From Stachybotrys elegans (taxonomy: Eukaryota > Ascomycota > Sordariomycetes > Hypocreales > Stachybotryaceae), in the NCBI GenBank assembly GCA_020746835.1, contig JAGPNK010000002.1:3348001-3412000 (forward strand): a DNA stretch of 64,000 nt. The letters run 5' to 3'. The position numbers and the translations under genes were made by a program. The notes under the pieces are model-generated. The model had not been told where the DNA came from. It saw only the letters and a program-made list of their open reading frames with translations, and ran no database searches. Positions 57,209 to 64,000 of this stretch are shown here, in pieces (position 1 is the stretch's first letter; each line of letters starts with the position of its first letter).

Positions 57209-58096
57209 ATGCCTGCGCCCACCGCCTTGAAGCAGCAGGTTGATGAGACCCCGCTAAATGCTCTCGAAGTCCCCCTCCCACAGCAAGGTCAGACACAAAA
57301 CAAGAATCGGAGTGCCTTCTTGCGCTAACGGCCAGGTCCAGATGACGATGAGGAAGTGCTACTTGAAGGTTCCGAAATGCCCATGACCGAGGTCGAGTCT
57401 TTCGGACCCGAGGATGATGGAAGCGACGATGCGATGGCCATCGACGAAGAGGGACGCCCCAGATTCGCACCAGCAAAGGACATTGTGAGTCGCATCCGAA
57501 TGGAAATAGTCACAGCCTCCTTGCTGATAAGAAATTAGGACCCTGCTGCACGAGTCGAGACACGAAAGGTCCCCATTCCTCCCCACCGCATGACACCGCT
57601 CAAGCAGAACTGGCCGTCCATCTACCCTCCGCTAGTTGAGCACCTCAAGCTGCAATGCCGCATGAACATTAAGCGAAAGACGGTCGAGCTGCGGACGTCA
57701 AAACACACCACCGACTCGGGTGCACTGCAGAAGGGAGAAGACTTTGTCAAGGCTTTCACCTTGGGATTTGACGTGGACGACGCTATTGCGCTTCTGCGAC
57801 TCGACGACCTTTATATCGAGACGTTCGAGATCAAGGACGTAAGGACGATGCACGGCGACAGCCAGGCGCGTACCATCGGCCGTATTGCAGGCAAGGACGG
57901 AAAGACCAAGTTCGCCATTGAAAACGCAAGCCGGACGAGAATCGTGCTGGCAGATTCCAAGATCCACATCCTTGGCGGATTCAAGAATATCCACATGGCT
58001 CGCGAATCAGTGGTCAGCCTCATCTTGGGTAAGCCTCCCGGCAAGGTGTATGGCAACCTCCGGACCGTCGCCGCGAGGATGAAGGAGAGATTCTAA
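57209..58096 (+). CDS. pno1: Pno1/Dim2, KH-domain 40S ribosome assembly factor
   Basis: Binds near the 3' end of 18S rRNA in pre-40S particles, working with Nob1 and the dimethylase Dim1. Exons 57209-57287, 57342-57484 and 57539-58096 give 259 residues. The N-terminus is acidic (DDDEEVLLEGSEMPMTEVES). The core starts at VPIPPHRMTPLKQNW and includes CRMNIKRKTVELRTS and DDAIALLRLDDLYIETFEIKD. The KH domain has RTIGRIAGKDGKTKFAIEN, and the end SLILGKPPGKVYGNLRTVA is near-invariant in the family. The second exon could alternatively start eight bases earlier only with a frame change, so the tccag acceptor at 57340-57341 is used. Confidence 0.95.
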
Positions 58097-58970
58097 GTCA
58101 TGACGATAAAATGCGTTGTGTTCTGTGTCGATATTGGCGTTAGGGCGGGTAACATCTAGGGCTATGACAGGCTACAGGAGTGATTTGAGATTTATATAAA
58201 TGAAGTTATGTCATATCGCACAGAGCATGGTCTGGTTGATATTTACATGTTGCAACAGGGCCCACCACCTCATTCCCATCCTTGATGAGTAAGTTTTGAT
58301 TGTGCATGGACGGAGAAAGTCTCTCCTTGCACCCTTCTACACTTTAAATTATAAGTGGATTGAATGATGAGGTCGATTAAACTTTATACACTGATGTTAA
58401 CTACCTAACCTCACCAAACACGATCACTTAGTAACCAGGGCTCTCTATTCATGGTGAATTGCCACAAATGTGTTAGCTATCTAACCACTGTCTGTTGGCC
58501 CCTGCACCAGCGGTTCGCTGAAAATCAAAATAAAATCGGGATTGATTAACCCTTTGTCTTGGGTACAGACGCCATACCATAATCTGTGCCATCGTGGCTT
58601 GACACCCTTTCCTGTTATGGTTGTTGTCAGGGACGACAGCGCATAAACAGAAAACGGGTGTGTGGTGGGATGTGCTTGCATGAAATACCAAACATGTTTG
58701 GGTGCGGGGTGTGAGCGGCTGCCGCTTTACCTTGCCGTCAAATCTAGGAAGCATGGCCTTGTTGGCATGCACTAGATCAAGACTCAGGGTAAAGCAGCGA
58801 CATCTACTAACCTAATTGGGAAATGGGCGGGATTGAAGTAAACAACAACCCTGACTCTCATACTCCTATCATCACATTCCATAAAAGTGCATGTGCTGCC
58901 GCCACGATCGACTTCAACTCGCATGACGCGACAAAGCCCTTTGTTTACGTTTTGCCCCTACTAACACAGC
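58097..58970. other. Intergenic stretch between pno1 and bub1
   Basis: About 870 bp, partly A/T-rich, with no recognised gene; 3' region of pno1 and promoter of bub1. Confidence 0.5.
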
Positions 58971-61900
58971 ATGGCGCCATCTGACGACCTTATCGACTTC
59001 GACGTGATCGAAGGGCAGAAGGAGAACATCCAGGCCCTGCCCAGTGGACGATCAGCCAAGAAGTTGGCAGAACTCTACTCTGCGTCCCCTCTGCAGAAAC
59101 TCGCGACTCCTACACCGTCCGATACCAGAACCGTCCACGACAGTATTCGAGCAGAGTTTGAGGCTGAGATCGACACCATCTCCGAGTCAGACGACCCGTT
59201 AGACGTCTTCGATCGATACGTCCGATGGACATTGGACGCCTATCCGTCGGCACAAGCAACACCGCAGTCTCAGCTCCATACGCTCCTAGAGCGCGCGACC
59301 AAGACCTTCGTTTCTTCTGCCCAGTATAAGAATGACCCGCGATACCTAAAGCTATGGATGCATTACATTCAGTTCTTCTCCGACGCACCCCGAGAGACCT
59401 ACGTTTACCTATCCCGCCATAGCATTGGCGAGGGGCTAGCACTATTCTACGAGGAATACGCCGCTTGGCTTGAAGGGGCTGGTCGCTGGGCACAAGCTGA
59501 GGAAGTCTACAAGCTTGGTATTGAGCGAGAAGCCCGACCGGTCCAGAGACTTTTGCGCAAGTTCAAGGAGTTTGAGGCACGACTGGCTCAACAGCCTGAC
59601 GACGCGCAAGCACCAGGCTCTCCAGCTCTACCAAGCGTGCGTCCTGCCCTCGCCGCAAAGACCGATCCTTTTGGCGCCGCATCGCGGCCAACCGACCCCC
59701 AGGCCCAACGTCAGCCCAGTGGAACCGCAGCCCGGCCCGCCAAGTCAAAGCTTGCCATCTTCTCTGATGCCGATGCTCAGCCCTCCGCCATGTCATCGAG
59801 AGGCGCCGGCTCCAAGGGCTGGGACACCATCGGCTCATTGTCTGATCGAAAGAAGGAAAATGTCATCGAGCCAAAGCCTTGGGCTGGCGAGACGCTCAAG
59901 GCTGGCGGCAAGAAGTCGGCTGCCCCCAAGATGTCGGTGTTCAGGGATACGGTAAGTTCCATCCTCGTTCTCCTCTCACACCCAATGTTGATGAAAATAG
60001 GACTAATTGGTTGGTTTCTCCATTGCGTGTACTTCAGAGTCTATCCCAAATACAAAACATCGTAGTTGTTCCCTCCAAGAACCAAGTGACTGTGCACCCT
60101 CAGACCGGAAAGAAGGAGCGCATTTTTGTTGACCTTAGAGCGGTCTACCCCACTCCCGAAGAACTGGGAACCGAGCTGAGCTTTGAGGAGATCATGGCTG
60201 CTAATCGCGGTTGGCTTGATCACTCGTGGGAGGACGAGTCGATCGATGAGAACCTTGTTCCAGAGCCTGTCGTACCCCTACGTGAGATTGAGGAGATCAG
60301 CAAAGGTATTGGCCAGAAGCTGGTTATACACAGGGATTCACACATCTTGAATGAGAATGGAGCTGCGAAGCAACAGTCTCACGAACCTCGCGTGGGTAAG
60401 AAGAAGAAGGTGATGGAAGTCAATGAAACCCAAATCAGTAAGAACATGTTCCTAGCAGGCTTCTTGAATCATGCAACTAACAGCCAACAGTCAAAGCAAA
60501 ACTCGATTCGCCTTCTGGGCCAAAGATGCGCAAGAGGAACAATGCAGAGCCGACAATGACACTTCATACCAAGGCTGCTACCGACGACATATACGACATT
60601 TTCAATGCCCCCCTCAAACCTGTTGGGCAGCAGGAGGACGAAGAAAGTGCCGATGATGACTACTCCGAGACCGACGGCGACTACACCACTGATGCAGAGA
60701 GCACTGGAACCACAAGACAACTGGACCAGACTGAAAAAGATCTTGACCATGACGAAACCTCTGAGGTGAAGAGCGTTAGCGAATGGTCTGACTTTACAGC
60801 TCGCAAACATATTCCTGAACTCGGAGACCATCACGACGAGAGAGAAGACGAAGAAAATAGCAGCTATCATAGAGGAAGTGAAGCAAACGACACTCAAGTC
60901 TCAGACCTCATTGACCCCCACGGGCCAGATCCTGAGTCTGATGAGCATGCGGAGTCACTTGACGAGCAAGATTCTCCGCCTAGAACTCGCACAGTCTACA
61001 TCCCCATACCACCAGAGGATTATGAACCGCCTACCCGTCCATATAGGGATCCGGCGGAGGTGGCTAATAACCGACTCCCATTCATGACCCCTATCACGGA
61101 GAGGACGGAATGCTCCCTGGATGTGGATGTGGAGCGGACAGAGCAGTTCAAGACGCCTTCTAGGAGAGATGGCAGACTCGTACCTTTTGCCGACGAACCC
61201 GATCTAGAGCCCCTTAGTAGTCCTCTGCGAGAAATGATTCTCGAAGACAAGCCTCTCAAGAAGCAGTCAGGGCCTCTTGTACCTAAACCCGCCGTTGCGT
61301 TGGGCAAGACTGCGCTCGCACCCAAAGCCCTGCCGGCCAAAGGTCCAATAATCAAGGAATGCCAGTGCAACCCTGTCGACGAAGCTGTACGCACGGAGAT
61401 TCTCACACATATTCAACCCCCTCTAAATGCTTACAATGGCTTCTTTGATCATCGAGAGGAAAGGTGTGAGCAAGGTGGCGAGATCCGAAGGTTTGCCAAA
61501 ACCATGGCCAAAGCCAGCAAAGGCAACGTGGATAAGACCAATCCACTGCCTTCTCCAATCGTCCTCGACCTAGTGGACGGTCCTTCGAGGTATACAGTGA
61601 AGAAGGAGCTCGGAGCAGGCGCTTTTGCACCTGTGTATCTAGTGGAGCGCACTGCAGAGGAGGAGCCGGAGAATGACGAGAACGCCGTGGTGGCCATGGG
61701 CAAAGGAGCATTTGCCGTGAACCATCGCAGCGAGCTGGAAGCTTTGAAGATGGAGACACCTCCCACTGCTTGGGAGTTCTACATTATGCGCATGGCGCAT
61801 ACCAGACTAGGGCCACAGCACAGGGCATCGGCCTCGCTGACTTATGCGCACGAAATGCATCTCTATCAGAACGAGGCTTTCCTCTTCATGCCATTCCATC

Positions 61901-62628
61901 AACATGGCACATTACTCGACGTGGTCAACCATTTCCGCGCCGAAGCTTCTGGTGTGATGGAAGAGCAGCTCGCCATGTTCTTCACTATTGAGCTCATGAG
62001 AACAGTTGAGGCGCTTCACTCCAAGCAGGTGTTACATGGCGATCTCAAACCTGACAACTGCCTCCTGCGCCTGGACTCTATGGCGCCCGAGGAGTCGCTC
62101 TCGAGCCAGTGGTACCCAGACGGCAGCGGTGGCTGGGCATCTCGCGGCGTTGTGCTCATCGATTTTGGGCGCGGTATCGACATGCGGGCCTTTGTCCCAG
62201 ACGTCGAGTTCATTGCGGATTGGAAGACGTCGGCCCAGGACTGCGCCGAGATGCGAGAGGGCCGCCCGTGGACATGGCAGATTGACTATCATGGGCTTGC
62301 CGGGACGATCCACTGCCTCCTCTTTGGAAAGTACATTGAGACGGTGCGGTGCGACCAAGGCGGGCTCGGCCGCGGAGGCCGCAAGTACAAGATCCGCGAG
62401 AGCCTCAAGCGCTACTGGCAGACAGAGCTGTGGGCCGAGTGCTTTGAGATTCTCCTGAACCCAGGCTCCTTCCTCGATGCCGAGGACGGTGCCAGGATGC
62501 CTCTTCTCAAGTCTATGCGCCACGTGCGTGAGAAGATGGAGCATTGGCTCGAGGCCAACTGCGAGAGGGGCGTGGGCCTCAAGTCGCTGATGAGCAAGCT
62601 CGAGGCCAATGCAAGGGCGAGGCGATGA
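58971..62628 (+). CDS. bub1: Bub1/MadBub spindle checkpoint kinase with two KEN boxes
   Basis: Kinetochore checkpoint protein that delays anaphase until chromosomes attach. Exons 58971-59951, 60038-60437 and 60491-62628 give 1,172 residues. Order: KEN box 1 at 17-19; Bub1 TPR domain (about 55-215, with DPLDVFDRYVRWTLDAYP and DPRYLKLWMHYIQF); a linker with KEN box 2 at 295-297; a GLEBS-type Bub3-binding motif (LHTKAATDDIYDIFNAPL, about 485-502); acidic linker; and the kinase domain with Gly loop near 835-840, Lys880, HGDLKPDN (D978) and DFG (D1018). The catalytic residues are present, so it should be active. KEN boxes plus kinase in one chain fit the ancestral MadBub form. Confidence 0.94.
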
Positions 62629-62940
62629 GAGGAACGAATGGAATACCGCCTTGATCTGTGGATTCTTGATCTGCGGGTCATGGTTTATGAAGTCATGTTG
62701 GGTTCTCGGGCATAATGGCGAGGGCGTAGGGGAGTACTACGGAGAGCTGGATACACTCGAGCATCTACTTTTTGGCTGTTGGACATTAATTGTTATTCAT
62801 GTTTCTCCTTCATCCTTTGTATTCCCATCCAGAGTTTGTTTGATATTTCTGGCGATGATATCCCTCAGGAGCAAATGTACTTTTCCATACCCAATAATCA
62901 TACATGGTGATGGTACAACGCGAATTCATGCAAAACGCCT
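62629..62940. other. Convergent 3' regions of bub1 and apn1
   Basis: About 310 bp with no recognised gene. Confidence 0.5.
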
Positions 62941-63981
62941 CTACTTCTTCTTCTTGGCCGGCTTGCTGTTCTTCTTGTCCACCTGCGCCTGGATCTTGGC
63001 CCTCTCGTCCGCCCCCCTGGCATACAGCTCCTTCTCGAGCTTCTTGAACTCCTCGCTCTCCGGGTCCATGCCAATCAGGCCTTCCAGCAGCTTGATCTCG
63101 TCGGCCCAGACCTGCTTGTCCTCCACCGTCTTGCCGTCGGCGCCCTTCTTGTCGATGGGCGTCTCGAGGACCATGGGCATACCGCGGAACGCGTCTTCGT
63201 TCATGACGCTGTGGAAGGCGCGCAGACCCAGAAAGCCGGTGCCAATGTTGGCGTGAAGGTCACGGTTCGAGGCGAAGGGGGCCTTGCTGTCGTTGACTGG
63301 GAACGATCGTGTTAGTCTTCTGGGGGAGGTACATGGGAGTAAGGGGTGGCTGGTTTCTTTTGGACTTACGATGAAAGGCGCGAAGGTAATTGGCTCCAAC
63401 GATTTCGTTGAACGAGTCCATCGTGGCCTTGAACGTCTCAGGCGTGCGAAGATCGTAGCCCGCGGCGAAAGCGTGGCACGTATCGATGCACACGCCCACC
63501 CTCTCCTTATCTTCCACCAGCTCAATGATATCGCGCAGGTCTTCCCAAGTCGACCCAATCACATTACCACTGCCCGCCATGTTCTCCAAGACCGTAATCA
63601 CCGTCTTCGTAGCCTTGTGGGATTTGTTGAGCTGGGCAGCGATGCGTCCAATCGCAGCAGCCTTAGTATCGCTCCCAGCAGACCCCGGGTGGAAGTTGTA
63701 CAGCTTGATTCCCAGCGTCTCGCAACGGTTCAGGTCGTCGACAAAGGCGTTGTACGCCTGCGCGGCCTTGGTCGGGTCCGGCTGCGCCAGATTGACGAGG
63801 TACGAGCCGTGGGGCAGTGCGTGCTCGGCGGCGCTGTAGTCGTGGTCCTTGCAGCCGCTGATGAAGAGGTCGCGCGCCTCGGGCGCGATGGGCGGGTTGT
63901 CCCACTTGCGCTGCGATTTCAGAAAGAGGGCGAAGGAGTTGGCGCCGATGTGCACGGCATTGGTCACGGAATTTTGGACAC
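62941..63981 (-). CDS. apn1: Apn1, AP endonuclease (endonuclease IV family), 5' part outside the window
   Basis: Cleaves DNA at abasic sites in base excision repair, using a three-zinc centre. Two exons are visible: 63981-63370 and 63296-62941. The first begins after a ctgctcag acceptor in phase 1, so at least one more upstream exon lies beyond the right edge. Visible motifs: NAVHIGANSFALFLKSQRKW, LPHGSYLVNLAQPD, YNFHPGSAG, VCIDTCHAFAAGYDLRT, RAFHLNDSKAPFASNRDLH and HANIGTGFLG, together with the metal-binding His, Asp and Glu residues expected for the family. The C-terminus adds a Lys-rich tail (PAKKKK), a likely nuclear signal. Confidence 0.95.
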
Positions 63982-64000
63982 CTGAGCAGTTAGCGATGAC

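Overview
The window looks like nuclear DNA of a filamentous ascomycete (Pezizomycotina, most likely a Sordariomycete). The support is many short introns of about 50-110 bp with GTAAGT-like donors and CTAAC branch sites, a DnmA-type dynamin, a CrzA-type calcineurin-responsive factor, an alternative oxidase, a fungal Zn2Cys6 regulator and a single Bub1 that keeps both KEN boxes and the kinase. I recognise no rRNA, tRNA, CRISPR array, bacterial operon or viral gene. The gene models below were spliced by hand from splice sites, reading phase and family conservation.

Layout from left to right: cox19 (-) and dnm1 (+) are divergent; then come a Zn2Cys6 factor (-) with a 3-nt microexon, a Grx3/4-type monothiol glutaredoxin (-), abp1 (+), a CYSTM peptide (-), an orphan protein with a ZZ-like zinc finger (+), eIF3d (-), an ICMT-like membrane protein (-), a roughly 6.6-kb gene for a giant disordered repeat protein (-), a 6.2-kb gene-free stretch, a DUF7053-like protein (+), crz1 (-), alternative oxidase (-), a candidate foldback element, arginyl-tRNA synthetase (-), eIF3j (+), mdm31 (-), pno1/dim2 (+), bub1/MadBub (+), and apn1 (-), which runs off the right edge.

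Most genes are independent housekeeping genes. Several act in or on mitochondria (cox19, dnm1, aox, mdm31, possibly one form of ArgRS), two encode eIF3 subunits, and two act in calcium or stress signalling (crz1, CYSTM). There is no biosynthetic cluster.

The observations most worth a second look are: (1) a 3-nt microexon that sets the C-x6-C spacing of the zinc cluster; (2) a giant disordered protein with repeated acidic-Trp-Gly/poly-Lys modules and tandem SUMO-interaction-like cores, whose frame breaks twice at 7-base homopolymers; (3) a foldback/MITE-like element upstream of the alternative oxidase gene; (4) a one-gene MadBub checkpoint protein; (5) an arginyl-tRNA synthetase with an in-frame presequence-like extension and a 7-nt last coding exon; (6) two stop-free introns of a multiple of three nucleotides.
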